Shown here piece after piece: positions 63,801-64,000 of a DNA stretch of 64,000 nucleotides. A model generated the notes under the pieces. The model made no database searches. It saw only the letters and a program-made list of their open reading frames with translations, and was not told the origin of the DNA. The stretch comes from Prorocentrum cordatum. Lineage: Eukaryota > Sar > Dinophyceae > Prorocentrales > Prorocentraceae. Each line of letters begins with the position of its first letter. Position 1 is the first letter of the stretch. The position numbers were made by a program, and so were the translations under genes. The stretch covers positions 736,765-800,764 of the forward strand of contig CAUYUJ010017815.1 in assembly GCA_963575745.1 (NCBI GenBank), written 5' to 3'.

Positions 63801-64000
63801 ACGCGACGGCGTTGGGGATGAGGTTGGCCGCGAAAGCACTGCCGCGGTGCTGTTTTGGCAGTCGAGGCTGGGATTGCAACGGTCGGCGGCGCGAGCGCGA
63901 AGACGCGGCGGCGGCGAACGCCGCGCGCAGTTGGCGGCCTGGCCCAATGACTGAGGCGCCCTGTCAGCATGGCGCATCTGGGCACGCGGGGCGCCGTTGC
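60871..64000. other. very GC-rich terminal region, no supported gene
   Basis: All six frames are widely open because stops are rare at this base composition. The longest frames (61562-62401 on plus; 62701-63879 on minus) are mostly Ala, Arg, Pro and Gly without motifs. A tandem pair of about 80 bases occurs at 62737-62890 (GACGGCGCAAGCC and GACAGCGCAAGCC starts). Confidence 0.55.

Noticed and set aside
61562-63985. Long Ala/Arg/Pro-rich ORFs on both strands (up to 392 codons)
   Set aside because: Base composition makes stops rare. Several frames are open at once and none has a domain motif.
1-64000. tRNA, rRNA and snRNA genes
   Set aside because: No cloverleaf, rRNA core or conserved snRNA sequence was recognised by eye. 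A covariance-model search would be needed to exclude them.

Overview
This window looks like nuclear DNA of a dinoflagellate. The main evidence is a dinoflagellate spliced-leader (SL) sequence at 15741-15777, on the minus strand, copied into the genome at the 5' end of a retrotransposon. The rest agrees with that: GC-rich DNA, very long simple-sequence arrays (GAT/ATC, GGA/TCC, AGT, GA, TA, GAGGCT), several decayed LINE-like reverse transcriptases and no dense gene order. The genus cannot be fixed from the sequence. A run of exactly 100 N (24172-24271) inside an AGT array shows this is a scaffold.

Layout. 0.35-1.7 kb holds the 3' part of a decayed minus-strand retroelement (RNase H, Ala-rich linker, Cys/His tail), followed by GAT arrays to 3.2 kb. 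3.2-9.5 kb is mostly non-coding, with one coiled-coil-like fragment (6.66-7.14 kb) and GA/TA/GGA microsatellites. 9521-15777 is a complete minus-strand non-LTR retrotransposon: zinc finger, AP-type endonuclease, reverse transcriptase, RNase H, Cys/His tail. It starts with the SL relic, ends in a 10-base poly(A) and is flanked by a perfect 15-bp target-site duplication. 16.3-22.1 kb has unidentified coding fragments, a decayed plus-strand reverse transcriptase (18.7-20.0 kb) and an unknown ORF (21.1-22.1 kb). 22.2-34.5 kb is repeats: ATC, AGT with the gap, GGA, two copies of a 310-bp block, a ~155-bp tandem family and foldback hairpins.

34.9-40.6 kb is a second, broken plus-strand retroelement with an unusual order: RNase H first, then endonuclease, reverse transcriptase, two C2H2 fingers and a C-terminal region that resembles a methyltransferase-like domain. 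41.0-44.05 kb has a diverged SL-like relic and a 2.5-kb degenerate array that switches strand in the middle. 44.8-48.7 kb is a lower-GC block of decayed coding sequence, mostly in one frame. 49.3-50.2 kb has a pair of ~220-bp direct repeats. 51-58.2 kb holds a hairpin, TCC arrays, a possible gene fragment next to a 28-C run, a GAT array preceded by a 2A-like peptide motif, a 73-bp minisatellite and a GAGGCT array. 58.9-59.5 kb has a possible PiggyBac-like transposase relic. 60-64 kb is very GC-rich and has no gene I can support.

How it fits together: no complete host gene is evident. The window is shaped by retroelements and by simple-repeat expansion. The SL relic, poly(A) and target-site duplication show that a mature trans-spliced mRNA was the template for insertion. 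The doubled SL shows the lineage passed through trans-splicing and insertion at least twice.
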